DNA from: Arcobacter sp.
GTDB lineage: Bacteria; Acidobacteriota; Terriglobia; Bryobacterales; Bryobacteraceae
Reading direction: 5' to 3'
Length of the DNA stretch: 50,288 bases
NCBI GenBank assembly: GCA_020723085.1
Contig: DYJN01000006.1
Location: 38,380-88,667, forward strand
Below are positions 1 to 8,815 of this stretch, piece after piece. The notes under the pieces are model-generated. The model did no database searches. It was not told the origin of the DNA and was given only the letters and a program-made list of their open reading frames with translations. The translations under genes were made by a program, and so were the position numbers. The stretch's first letter is position 1. Each line of letters begins with the position of its first letter.

Positions 1-1
1 C

Positions 2-1789
2 CTGCCGGTCGTGCCGCGGCGGATCGAATTCGCCGCCGTCGTGCGGCAGCGGCTGCTGGCGCTGCGCCCGGCGTGCGTGGCCGTGGAGTTCCCGCGCCGC
101 GGGCGGGAGGCATTGCTCGCGGCGCTGGAGCGGCTGCCCCGGATCAGCGCGCTTCTGAGCCGCGCCGATCTTCCGGGGCAGGAGTGGGACGAAGACGAAG
201 AGCCTTCCGTGACGGCCGTCATCGAGCCGGGCGACGCCCTCACGGAGGCTTGCCGGACGGCGCTGGAGCTTGGCGCCCGCCTCGTGCTCTTTGGCGCGGC
301 CGGCAAGCCGCTGCGCGAGCGCTGGGCCCCCTATCCGGATCCTGCTGCGTTGGGCGTGATCTCCTACGGGCGCTATGCCGGACTGTACCTTCGCTGCCCG
401 CCGCCTCCCCCGGCGGAAGGCTCCGGCGCGTGGGAAGCAGCCGCGTGGCTCAGCCGGCTCGACAGGGGCGCGGAAACGGCAGTGGTCCTGCGCCTGTCCG
501 CATTCGCGGAGATTCTGCCGCTGCTGGACGCCCCGATGGAGCCGCAGGATGAGCCGCCGTCCGGACGGTGGATCGCCGCCCCGGTCTCGCCGGGCGTTCT
601 GGGCGACATCACGGAGGATTGCCCCTGGTTGCAGGAGCGCTACGAGCACTGGCGCGGATCCATTACGGCGGAACAGGACTCCGCCGTGCCGGACCGGCGC
701 GCCTGGCTGAACGAGCTGTGGAGGGAAGCCGCGGAGAACTACCGCGCCATCTACGGCGGGGAGCCGGCCCCATGGCAGCAGCGGCAGGCGGCGCGGTTCC
801 TGGCCAGGCTTGCGCGCGCCGGCGGGCTGGTGGCGCCTTCGCTGTTCGACCTCGTGGCTGCTGCGCGCGGCGCCATCGATGACAATTTCGCCTATGAGGT
901 CTGGCGCCTGGGCGCGGGCTACAACCACCAGCAACTGGATCCCGGCGAGGACGGCCTGCAACTGCGCGCCGAGGACGTGTTTCCGCACACGCGGCGCCTG
1001 CGGTTGAGGCAGAGATACGAACTCGAGAAGCGCCGCGCCGCGCCGCGCGTCTGGAAACGCCGCCCGGGCCGCGCGCCGGACCTGTGGGCGGCGCAACTCG
1101 GGGGAGACGCCATCTGCAGCTACCCGCCCGAGGACATCGTCATCGAGGATTATGGGCGCTTCCTGCGGCAGAAGGCGGTGACCATGCTCGGCGAGGAGCG
1201 GTCCCGCATCGAGCCGTTCACCACGTCGCTGCTGGATGGCGTCGACGTGCGCGAGACCATCCGCCGGTGGCACGAGGGGCGGATCTACGTGCGCGAGACC
1301 GAGAAGCTGACGGGCGAGGCTGGAGCCGTGGTCGTCATCTTCGATGAAGACCCCGAGAACCACTATTCGTGGCTCACCACTTGGCTGGGCGAGCACTCCA
1401 ACGAGAGCGACATGGCGTTCTACTCCACGCCGCCGTTCGACTGCCTCTTGGGCCCCGGCATCGGACGGGCCGAATACGGCGGCTTCCTGATGACGATGCC
1501 GCCGGGACGCATGGCCGACGTCTGGACCGATCCAGACTACAGCTTCGCCGAGACCAAGCCGGAAAGGCTGCTGCTGGCCGCGATCGATTACTCGCTGGAA
1601 CGCCGCATCGTCTATGTCGCAGCCCGGCCCCCGCGGCCCATGATGCGCCAGATCGCGGCGCGGCTCGACCGCCACATTCTTTATATTCCGCTGGGGGCGC
1701 TGTCGCCGGACAAGCTCAGGAAGATCCGCGTGCTGCACGTGCTCGACAGTTACGAGCGCAGGCGCATCGCCCAGCGCTACATCTGGTGA
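2..1789 (+). CDS. Uncharacterised ~590-residue protein, 5' end outside window
   Basis: The reading frame is open from base 2 to a TGA at 1787-1789. A GTG at 11 is the first possible start, but the frame is open to the window edge, so the true start probably lies upstream. The first ~40 residues (LALRPACVAVEFP) resemble the opening strand/helix of TraB/DUF5682-type proteins, where a line about what is 'known or believed to be' follows a short beta strand. This likeness is weak. The C-terminal ~230 residues contain an acidic stretch (IFDEDPENHY) and no signal peptide or membrane segment, so it is probably cytoplasmic. I do not recognise a catalytic motif. It is followed by an NHL-repeat gene on the same strand after a 100-bp gap. 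Existence of the gene is secure; function is unknown. Confidence 0.75.
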   Translation: MPVVPRRIEFAAVVRQRLLALRPACVAVEFPRRGREALLAALERLPRISALLSRADLPGQEWDEDEEPSVTAVIEPGDALTEACRTALELGARLVLFGAAGKPLRERWAPYPDPAALGVISYGRYAGLYLRCPPPPPAEGSGAWEAAAWLSRLDRGAETAVVLRLSAFAEILPLLDAPMEPQDEPPSGRWIAAPVSPGVLGDITEDCPWLQERYEHWRGSITAEQDSAVPDRRAWLNELWREAAENYRAIYGGEPAPWQQRQAARFLARLARAGGLVAPSLFDLVAAARGAIDDNFAYEVWRLGAGYNHQQLDPGEDGLQLRAEDVFPHTRRLRLRQRYELEKRRAAPRVWKRRPGRAPDLWAAQLGGDAICSYPPEDIVIEDYGRFLRQKAVTMLGEERSRIEPFTTSLLDGVDVRETIRRWHEGRIYVRETEKLTGEAGAVVVIFDEDPENHYSWLTTWLGEHSNESDMAFYSTPPFDCLLGPGIGRAEYGGFLMTMPPGRMADVWTDPDYSFAETKPERLLLAAIDYSLERRIVYVAARPPRPMMRQIAARLDRHILYIPLGALSPDKLRKIRVLHVLDSYERRRIAQRYIW

Positions 1790-1891
1790 AACGCCAGTCC
1801 AGGCGGGCGCCGTCTCACGCAGGTGAACCGGCCCGGCGGGCCGCCGTCATCACGCTGATATACTGAAGGTTTGCTCGCTTTGAGACTCCCG

Positions 1892-4633
1892 ATGAAGTGG
1901 ATCTTTGCTCTTTGTGCGCTGGCGGGTATCTCCCACGCGCAGGAATTTTACAGCTCCCAGGCCGCAAGGCTGGTGATCGGCCAGAACCCGTTCACCAACG
2001 CCTACCCGGGGGCCAGCGACGTATTGTTGGGCTCCGCCACCGGCGTGGCCTACGCGGCCGACACGCTGATCATCGCCGATGGCAACAACATCGGCGGCAC
2101 GCCAGTGAACCACCGCGTGCTCATCTACCGCAACGTGAGCAGCTTCATCCCCGACCGCAGGGCCGTGCTGCCGCCGAGCGACCCGCGCTGCCCGGCGTGC
2201 GTGGGCAAGGCCGATGTCGTCCTGGGCCAGCCGGACTTCACAACCACCGAACTGAAGGCCGCCGCTCAGGACACGCTCCGAAACCCCCTGGGCGTGGCTT
2301 ACAACGGCCGGGTGCTCGCCGTCGCTGACACGGACAACAACCGCGTGCTGATCTGGCGCTCGCTGCCCACCGTGAACCAGCAGCCTGCCGATCTCGTCGT
2401 CGGCCAGAAGGATTTCACCTCGTCCGCGCCGGGGTTGAGCGAGACGGCGCTGCGCGGCCCGACGGGCCTGTTTCTCGACGAATCCGACGGCTTGTGGGTC
2501 GCCGACACCGGCAACGACCGCGTACTGTACTTCGGCGAGATCACGCAGAACGGCCAGCCCGCCAAGCTCGTGCTCGGCCAGCCGAACTTCACAACGGACC
2601 AGCAGCGCAGCCGCTTCCCGGAGTACCTCTCCAGCGCGGACTCGATGCTGGCGCCCTCTTCCGTGTGGGTGGGTGCGGGCAAAGTGATCGTGGCCGACCT
2701 CGGCCTGAGCCGCGTGCTGATCTGGAACTCCATTCCCGCAAGCAATGGCCAGGCGGCTAGTGTCGTCGTCGGACAGCCGGATTTCAGCCACCCGGAATTC
2801 AAAACTGGCGGCACCCCCACGAACAGGCTCCTATGCCCCTCCAACGGAACCGGCGAGGACAGCAACCCCACTTACCCCGACCGCTGCGCGGCCACCCTGG
2901 ACATGCCTCGCGCCGTCCTGAGCGACGGGCGCCGGCTCTTCGTCGCCGACTCGGGCAACGACCGCGTGCTCATCTGGAACGAGATCCCCGCCCAGAACGG
3001 GACGCCCGCCGACATCGTGCTCGGCCAACTCAATTTTGAACTGAACCAGAGTTCGGATTCCGGCGAGCCGCGCCGCGTCGCTTCGACGGACTCTTTCAAG
3101 ACGCCCACCGCGCTGGCCTACGACGGGCTGAACCTCTACGTTTCGGACACCTACAACCGCCGCGTGCTCGTCTACACTCCAGGCGACTTCAATCTGCCCG
3201 TCACCGCGGTGCGCAATGCTCCGAGCCCGTCCACGTACGCCCGCGGCTCCATCGTCTTCAGCGGAACGGTCGAGAAGGATGTCGAGCTGACCATCAAGAT
3301 CGGAAACGAGAATGTGAAGGACAGCGACGGCAACGTGATTCAGAAGGAGTACAAGATCACGACGACCGTCGACGACAACTTCGAAACCATCATCGACCGC
3401 TTCGTGCAGTTGATCAACGATTCGCCGGATCCTTACGTCACCGCCGCTCCCAACAAGCTTTACAACGCCCTGCTGCTCATCGCGCGCGCTGCCGACGTGG
3501 CGGGCAACTCAGTGACGCTGGAGACCGCCGTTTCGCCGGAAGGCTCGAAGATCGTCATGACCACAAGCGGCGCGAAGCTCAGCGGCGGGCAGGACCCGGC
3601 GCTGGTGGCGCCGTTCGCCCTCGTGGCGGTGCTTGGCGAGAACCTCGCCGACCAGACAGCCGCCGTCGAGGATCTGACCCGGCCGCTGCCGTACGAGCTC
3701 GGCGGCGTGCAGTTCTTCGTCGACGGTCTTCCCTGCCCCATCGTGGCCGTGTCCCCGGCGCGCGTGATCGCACAGATCCCCGTCGAAGTGGCGGGCTCCA
3801 ACAGCGCTTCCGGCGTGCTGCGCGTACGGCGCAACAACGGCGGGATCACGGTGTCGAGCGCCGTCGCCGTGAGGCTGATTGAACAGAACCCCTCGGTGTA
3901 CACGCTGGATTCGCCCGCGCCCGCGCCTGGGCTTGCGTATCATTTCTCCAGCCAGGCCACCGGCACGATTTCGGTCGACGGAGCGGCCAACCCGGGCGAC
4001 ACGCCCACCGTCTACATCCGCGACCGCAAGTACTCCTATCGCGTGCAGGCTACCGACACGCTGGCCACGATCCGCGACAACCTGATCTCCCTGATCAACG
4101 CCTTCGATCCGGAAGTGGAAGCGTTCGCCGCCGGACCGTTCCAGCGCATCCGCCTGCGGGCTCGCATCGAAGGTCCGGCCGGCAACGGAATCCCGATCAA
4201 GGCCGAGGCCAACACGGACGCTCAGGTGATCATGACGGCGCTCAACAGCGAACTCTGCTGCGCCAACACGGCGGGCGCGCCGGTGACCGAGGACAATCCC
4301 GCCGCGCCCGGCGAGACCATCGTCGTTCTGGCCAGCGGCCTGGGGCTGGTCGGGCCCGAAGCGGCCAAGACGGCCATGGAAACCGGCAAGCCGTATGAGG
4401 GCCCCGAGGTGAACGATCCGCTCGAGTTCGTCTCCTCGCTCGTAGGCGGCCGCACGGCCAACGTTCTCTTTGCCGGCCTCAAGCAGGGCGCCGTCGGCGT
4501 CTACGAAGTTCATCTGGAATTGAACCCCGATCTGCCCACGAACCTCAAGACCGAAGGCTGGATCGCGCAGAGCTTCCAGATCTCGAACATCTTCACGATT
4601 CCCGTGGTCAGCCGCAAGCCGCGGGAGCCGTAG
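1892..4633 (+). CDS. Exported NHL-repeat protein with Solibacter-type C-terminal domain
   Basis: A 913-residue protein. I place the start at ATG 1892, which gives a clean signal peptide (MKWIFALCALAGISHA); the longer frame from TTG 1871 adds seven residues of no obvious use. Residues ~20-430 hold about six NHL/beta-propeller-like repeats with the recurring pattern 'NRVLIW-x-IP-x-NGQPAD-x-VLGQPDF'. The C-terminal half has two similar ~90-residue modules (see findings) and two IPT/TIGR03437-like segments, the last with 'GETIVVLASGLG' and 'GLKQGAVGVYEVHL'. TIGR03437 proteins are typical of Solibacter-group acidobacteria and are secreted or surface proteins of unknown ligand. A -10-like TATACT lies at 1859-1864. 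The next gene follows after 50 bp and is of the same class, so the two are probably co-transcribed. Confidence 0.88.
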   Translation: MKWIFALCALAGISHAQEFYSSQAARLVIGQNPFTNAYPGASDVLLGSATGVAYAADTLIIADGNNIGGTPVNHRVLIYRNVSSFIPDRRAVLPPSDPRCPACVGKADVVLGQPDFTTTELKAAAQDTLRNPLGVAYNGRVLAVADTDNNRVLIWRSLPTVNQQPADLVVGQKDFTSSAPGLSETALRGPTGLFLDESDGLWVADTGNDRVLYFGEITQNGQPAKLVLGQPNFTTDQQRSRFPEYLSSADSMLAPSSVWVGAGKVIVADLGLSRVLIWNSIPASNGQAASVVVGQPDFSHPEFKTGGTPTNRLLCPSNGTGEDSNPTYPDRCAATLDMPRAVLSDGRRLFVADSGNDRVLIWNEIPAQNGTPADIVLGQLNFELNQSSDSGEPRRVASTDSFKTPTALAYDGLNLYVSDTYNRRVLVYTPGDFNLPVTAVRNAPSPSTYARGSIVFSGTVEKDVELTIKIGNENVKDSDGNVIQKEYKITTTVDDNFETIIDRFVQLINDSPDPYVTAAPNKLYNALLLIARAADVAGNSVTLETAVSPEGSKIVMTTSGAKLSGGQDPALVAPFALVAVLGENLADQTAAVEDLTRPLPYELGGVQFFVDGLPCPIVAVSPARVIAQIPVEVAGSNSASGVLRVRRNNGGITVSSAVAVRLIEQNPSVYTLDSPAPAPGLAYHFSSQATGTISVDGAANPGDTPTVYIRDRKYSYRVQATDTLATIRDNLISLINAFDPEVEAFAAGPFQRIRLRARIEGPAGNGIPIKAEANTDAQVIMTALNSELCCANTAGAPVTEDNPAAPGETIVVLASGLGLVGPEAAKTAMETGKPYEGPEVNDPLEFVSSLVGGRTANVLFAGLKQGAVGVYEVHLELNPDLPTNLKTEGWIAQSFQISNIFTIPVVSRKPREP

Positions 4634-4683
4634 TGAGCCATGCCGGAATCCCGCGCGAATTCCAAGCCATGAGGAGCGAAACC

Positions 4684-6573
4684 ATGAGGCGATTTCCCGT
4701 GTTGATGCTGCCGGCTCTCGGCGCAGCCGCCCTGGCGCTGGCCCAGGCGCCGCCCTCTTACACGATCGCCAACGCCGTGGGCAACGGCACGGCGGGCTTC
4801 GCCGGCGACAGCGGCAAGGCGGCTGAGGCGCAGATCAACTATCCGCTCGGGCTCGCCATCGACAATTCCGGCAATATTTATATCGCCGATCACTTCAACC
4901 ACCGCATCCGCCGCGTGGCCGCCGACGGAACCATCACCACGGTGGCGGGCTCCGACAGCATCGGCTCCACCGGCGACGATGGACCTGCCACGAGCGCCCA
5001 GCTCAACTATCCCTCCGGCATCGCCATCGACAGCTCCGGCGCCCTGTACATCACCGACACCATGAACCACGTCATCCGCAAGGTGGTGGTGGGCGGCAAC
5101 ATCACGCTCTTCGCCGGCCAGCGCGGCGTCTCGGGCTTCCAGGAAACGGACCTCCAGGGCGAATACTTGCAGGCCAAGGACGCCCAACTCAATGCGCCCA
5201 CCGGCATCGCCATCGACGGCTCGGGCAACATCTACTTCTGCGACACGCGCAATCACCGGGTCCGCAGGATCGGGACCGACGGCAAGATCCAGACCATCGC
5301 GGGCGCCGGCGAGAAGGGCGAGACCGGCGACGGCGGCAAGGCCGTGGAAGCGAAGCTGAACTCCCCCACCGGCGTCGCCGTGGACGCCGCGGGCAACGTC
5401 TACATCGCCGATCAGATGAACCACCGCATCCGCAGGGTGGACAAGGACGGCATCATCTCAACGGTTGCGGGCACGGGCCTGCCCGGCTACTCCGGCAACG
5501 GCGGCCTCGCCACGAATGCGCGGCTTTTCTACCCGTGCTGCATCGCGCTCGACAAGCAGGGCAACCTGTTCATCGCCGACCGCACCAACAACCGCGTCCG
5601 CCGCGTGGATGCGCAGACCGGAACCATCTCGCTCGCCGCAGGAACCGGACGCTTCGGCGACGATTTCGATGGCCGCGCGGCCGAGCAGGCCCGGCTGCGC
5701 TTCCCCATGGGCCTCGCCGCCGACCCGCAGGGCCGCGTCTATTTCAGCGACAACGCCAACAGCCGCGTGAAGCTGCTCACGCCCGTGGCCGAGAATCCCG
5801 CGGAAGCCTTCGCCGAGCCCCCCGCCATCCGCGCCGACGGCGGCGTGGCCACCGACACGGCGTTCGGCGCATCCACCGCCATCGCACCGGGCGCGTGGAT
5901 CGAAATCTATGGCACCCATTTCGCGGCCGCTGAACGCGAGTGGCAGAGCGGGGACTTCCAGGATGGCCGCGCCCCCGTCTCGCTGGACGGCACTCAGATG
6001 TGGATCAACGGTCAGCCTGCGCCGGTCGCCTACATCAGCCCGAACATGATCCGCGCGCTCGCGCCTTTGGAACTCGGCGCCTCTTATGCCAGCATCGCAG
6101 TGGAGACGCCCGCCGGCCGCAGCCGCGCTTACATGGCGAAAGTGGATCTCGCAGCCGCTGGCGTGCACGCGCCCGCGAAGCTGCGCCTGGCAGGCAGGCA
6201 GTTCGCCGCGGCGCTGATCGAAGGCGCGGACGCGTATGCGCTGCCGCAAGCCGCCGTCGAGGAAGTGAACTCCCGTCCGGCGAAGCCTGGCGAAGTGCTC
6301 GTGCTCTACGGAACCGGCTTCGGTCCGCTGACGCCGCATGTCGAAACGGGAGAAACGCCCGCAGAGCCGGCGCGTCTCGTTTCGCCGGTCGAAGTCCTCC
6401 TGGGCGGCATGCCTGCCGAGATCCTCGCCGCCGGCTCGGCGCCGGGCAAGATCGGGCTCTACGAGCTGCGCGTCGTTGTCCCTGCCGTCGCGGAGGGCGG
6501 CGCCCTGCCGCTGGAGATCCGCCTCGACGGCAGGCCCCTCGCGCAGCAACTCTACGTCGCCGTGGAACCGTGA
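4684..6573 (+). CDS. Exported NHL-repeat protein with TIGR03437 C-terminal domain
   Basis: A 629-residue protein. ATG 4684 is chosen because AGGAG lies 7 nt upstream and the N-terminus (MRRFPVLMLPALGAAALALA) is a signal peptide; a GTG at 4633 is in frame but only adds a hydrophilic tail. Residues ~30-370 contain about six NHL repeats of the form 'NYPSGIAIDSSGALYITDT-NH-IRKV ... ITTVAG', predicted to form a beta-propeller. The C-terminal ~240 residues are a textbook TIGR03437 domain, with 'GAWIEIYGTHFA', 'KPGEVLVLYGTGFGPLTP' and 'APGKIGLYELRVVVP'. It probably binds carbohydrate or protein outside the cell. The gene ends 9 bp before the convergent xylanase gene. Confidence 0.9.
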   Translation: MRRFPVLMLPALGAAALALAQAPPSYTIANAVGNGTAGFAGDSGKAAEAQINYPLGLAIDNSGNIYIADHFNHRIRRVAADGTITTVAGSDSIGSTGDDGPATSAQLNYPSGIAIDSSGALYITDTMNHVIRKVVVGGNITLFAGQRGVSGFQETDLQGEYLQAKDAQLNAPTGIAIDGSGNIYFCDTRNHRVRRIGTDGKIQTIAGAGEKGETGDGGKAVEAKLNSPTGVAVDAAGNVYIADQMNHRIRRVDKDGIISTVAGTGLPGYSGNGGLATNARLFYPCCIALDKQGNLFIADRTNNRVRRVDAQTGTISLAAGTGRFGDDFDGRAAEQARLRFPMGLAADPQGRVYFSDNANSRVKLLTPVAENPAEAFAEPPAIRADGGVATDTAFGASTAIAPGAWIEIYGTHFAAAEREWQSGDFQDGRAPVSLDGTQMWINGQPAPVAYISPNMIRALAPLELGASYASIAVETPAGRSRAYMAKVDLAAAGVHAPAKLRLAGRQFAAALIEGADAYALPQAAVEEVNSRPAKPGEVLVLYGTGFGPLTPHVETGETPAEPARLVSPVEVLLGGMPAEILAAGSAPGKIGLYELRVVVPAVAEGGALPLEIRLDGRPLAQQLYVAVEP

Positions 6574-6585
6574 GCCCCGGGCTCA
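6571..6585. repeat. 15-bp palindrome containing both convergent stop codons
   Basis: TGAGCCC-C-GGGCTCA is a perfect 7-bp dyad around one base. Its left end is the TGA of the plus-strand NHL gene and its right end is the TCA (TGA on the minus strand) of the xylanase gene. As RNA it could form a 5-bp stem with a 5-nt loop on either strand. There is no T-run, so a terminator role is only possible. Confidence 0.4.
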
Positions 6586-7800
6586 GGGCAGAACGATCCG
6601 CACGACGCCCGGACACCGGGCGCGGACCGTCTTTCCACCAGCCGTGATTTCATATTCCCCGCGGAAAGCGCGCACGCTGTACTCGCCGCCGCTCCCCGTC
6701 GCGCCTTCGGCATCCGTCCGCCAGCGGCGGTGCGCCAGCTCCCGCCAGACCTCGTAGTTCGGCTTCGCGGACCAGTCCTTCCGGAGCATCGCAGCCTTCG
6801 GGCGCCAGTGGCGGCCCTCCCAGAATCCCCACATCAGCACAGCGTCCACGCTCGGATGGCTGAAACAGACGGTGAGAAAGTCGCGCGTGAATTCTGCCTG
6901 CAATTGTTCATCATCCGTCTCGAAATCGAACTCTGTGATCCGGATAGGCAGGTGGAATTCTGCGAACATATCGAGAATTTCCAGCATCTTTTCCGGCGGC
7001 GTGACCTCCCGGAAATGGCCCTGAATGCCCACGCCTCCCAGCGGCGCCCCGCGGTCCAGCAGAAAGCGCAGCGTCTCGTAGAAGTGCTTCTGATGGGCGG
7101 CGTCCCTGCCTCCCGCGGCCAGGATGTTGAAGTCGTTGAGGTAGAGAACCGGCTTCGGATCGTACTCCTTCGCCTGTTCGTACCAGGCGGTCATCTCCTC
7201 CCGCCCCAGAATGTCGATCAAATCGTGGTTCGTGTACGGCTCGTTCACCACGTCCCAGTCTTCCAGCAGCCCGCGCGTAGCCGTCACTTCATCCCGGATG
7301 TGATCGAGCGCCCGCCTGCGCAGCGCCGCAGGATCGCCCGCCAGCGCCTTCAGGTCCCTGGGCAGCCAGCGCCACCCCGGCCACACCAGATTGTGCCCGC
7401 GCACGCGGGTGATGCCATTGGCGTGCAGCCACCTGAGCGCCGCCGGCGGCGTCTCCCGGTCGCGTTCCCACTGCGGCCATTTCAGGTCGTTCTCGAGAAC
7501 GGCCATATTGAAGTTGTCAAGAATGGCGCGGCGGTACTTCTCCGAATCGGGGCCTTTGCCGAGCAGGAAGCGGCCCGCAATCGCCGTGCCCCATCCGAAA
7601 GCGTGCCCGGTCATGCGGACGCGCACCGGCACGCCCGCGGCGGGCTTGCCGTCCGCCCGCGTCACCTGCACCGTGAGTTCCGCCTTGCGGATGCGCTCGA
7701 TGCGCGCCTCAGCCGCCTCCCGCCACGGCTGCGCCGCCAGCGGCGGCAGCAGCAGGACGGCAGCCGGGCACAACAGGAAGGGAAGCGACACTCGCCGCAT
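6583..7800 (-). CDS. GH10 endo-beta-1,4-xylanase, exported
   Basis: A 405-residue protein starting at the ATG at 7800 (MRRVSLPFLL...), with GAGAAG 9 nt upstream; an in-frame ATG at 7809 is the alternative. Residues 1-23 form a signal peptide. The TIM-barrel has the GH10 landmarks: RGHNLVW at ~134-140, the acid/base glutamate E187 in WDVVNEP, and the nucleophile E290 in ITEFDF (ITELD in most members). GH10 enzymes cleave internal beta-1,4 bonds of xylan. Between signal and barrel is a short domain (~45-65) resembling the N-terminal extension seen in some Bacteroidetes and acidobacterial GH10 proteins. It lies 44 bp downstream of the aldo/keto-reductase-like gene and is probably read from the same promoter. 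Confidence 0.92.
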   Translation of the reverse strand: MRRVSLPFLLCPAAVLLLPPLAAQPWREAAEARIERIRKAELTVQVTRADGKPAAGVPVRVRMTGHAFGWGTAIAGRFLLGKGPDSEKYRRAILDNFNMAVLENDLKWPQWERDRETPPAALRWLHANGITRVRGHNLVWPGWRWLPRDLKALAGDPAALRRRALDHIRDEVTATRGLLEDWDVVNEPYTNHDLIDILGREEMTAWYEQAKEYDPKPVLYLNDFNILAAGGRDAAHQKHFYETLRFLLDRGAPLGGVGIQGHFREVTPPEKMLEILDMFAEFHLPIRITEFDFETDDEQLQAEFTRDFLTVCFSHPSVDAVLMWGFWEGRHWRPKAAMLRKDWSAKPNYEVWRELAHRRWRTDAEGATGSGGEYSVRAFRGEYEITAGGKTVRARCPGVVRIVLP

Positions 7801-7844
7801 GACCGGCATCTTCTCACAGGTGGAGAATTGCCTGCGGCCGCCCC

Positions 7845-8738
7845 TCAGGTCGTGTGGAGACTGCGGACAATCGCGCAGTTCTCCGCAATCTCGTCCTTGA
7901 ACTTGGGCCACATGCCCACGATGACCGCATCGCCCGGTTTGATATTGGCGAACGCAAACCGGAACGCGGCTTCGATCTGCTCGCGGCTGCCGCCCGCGCG
8001 CCCCGCGCCAAGGATCTTGAATCCCAGGCACGGCTTTGAAGTCTGCCGGATCACCCGCGTCATCCGCTCCGGATCTTTCTCCAGAAATGGCTCCCCGAGC
8101 GGGCGTTCTCCGTTCATCAGCGCCCGCACCTGCTCCGGCGTCCGGGTCACGTGGTAGAAGCAGGCCATGTAGTAGTCCACCGGCCATCCCTTCTCCTCGA
8201 TCCACTCGATGACAGCAGGGTTGTGCGTGGACACTCCCGCCATCACGCCCGTGTCCCGCACCCGCTGGACGAACTCAAGCACCCGCTCCATGCGCCCCGC
8301 GCGGAACGCCTCGTCGGTCCGGTTGCCATGATGCGCCATGCCGAGAAAACCGAGCTTCGCCATGTCCGGGATCATGGAGAAGTCCTTGTGCAGCTCGAAG
8401 TCGCTGAGCAGAAAAACCTGGATCTTCGAGCCGCGCTCCCGCACGCCCTTCAACGTCTCGATCGTCTCCTTCTGGTAGTGGAGCTGCCAGGCGGTGATGC
8501 CCGCGCGCTCCGCGGCGAGGATCGTTTCCACGCGTCGCTCGGGCGTCATCCACTCGCGCATGCACTGGTCGAAAATCCGGTTGAAGTGCGAGTAGCCCAT
8601 CAGCGGATTGGTGCCGATAATCAGGCGGGAGATCTCGTGCCTGCCGCCGAATTTCACCGTGGGCAGGGGCGGGGGCTGGACCGCCAGCGCCGGCGCCGCG
8701 GCGGCGCTCTGAAGGAAAGCTCTTCGCGTGGAGGACAT
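7845..8738 (-). CDS. Tat-exported aldo/keto-reductase-like TIM-barrel protein
   Basis: A 297-residue protein. The start at the ATG at 8738 has AGGAG 5 nt upstream and gives a twin-arginine signal (STRRAFLQS) followed by an alanine-rich hydrophobic stretch. The body reads as an aldo/keto-reductase-type barrel ('ISRLIIGTNPLMGYSHFNRIF', 'GVSTHNPAVIEWIEEKG'). I cannot place the classic Asp-Tyr-Lys-His tetrad with confidence, so it may be a non-reductase relative. Export via Tat suggests it folds with a cofactor in the cytoplasm before export. It precedes the GH10 xylanase by 44 bp in the same direction, hinting at sugar metabolism. A good promoter lies just upstream. Confidence 0.8.
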   Translation of the reverse strand: MSSTRRAFLQSAAAAPALAVQPPPLPTVKFGGRHEISRLIIGTNPLMGYSHFNRIFDQCMREWMTPERRVETILAAERAGITAWQLHYQKETIETLKGVRERGSKIQVFLLSDFELHKDFSMIPDMAKLGFLGMAHHGNRTDEAFRAGRMERVLEFVQRVRDTGVMAGVSTHNPAVIEWIEEKGWPVDYYMACFYHVTRTPEQVRALMNGERPLGEPFLEKDPERMTRVIRQTSKPCLGFKILGAGRAGGSREQIEAAFRFAFANIKPGDAVIVGMWPKFKDEIAENCAIVRSLHTT

Positions 8739-8772
8739 GGCAGCTCCTGAGAAAACAGAGAATGTTGTCCTC

Positions 8773-8801
8773 TTTATAAGCGTTCGCGGCTGCGGGGTCA
8801 A
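8773..8801 (-). promoter_or_regulatory. Sigma-70-type promoter for the aldo/keto-reductase-like/xylanase pair
   Basis: On the minus strand TTGACC (8801-8796), a 17-bp spacer and TATAAA (8778-8773) match the housekeeping consensus closely. The start codon at 8738 would follow a leader of about 30 nt that contains the AGGAG ribosome-binding site. Confidence 0.7.
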
Positions 8802-8815
8802 GCCGCGCAGGTATC

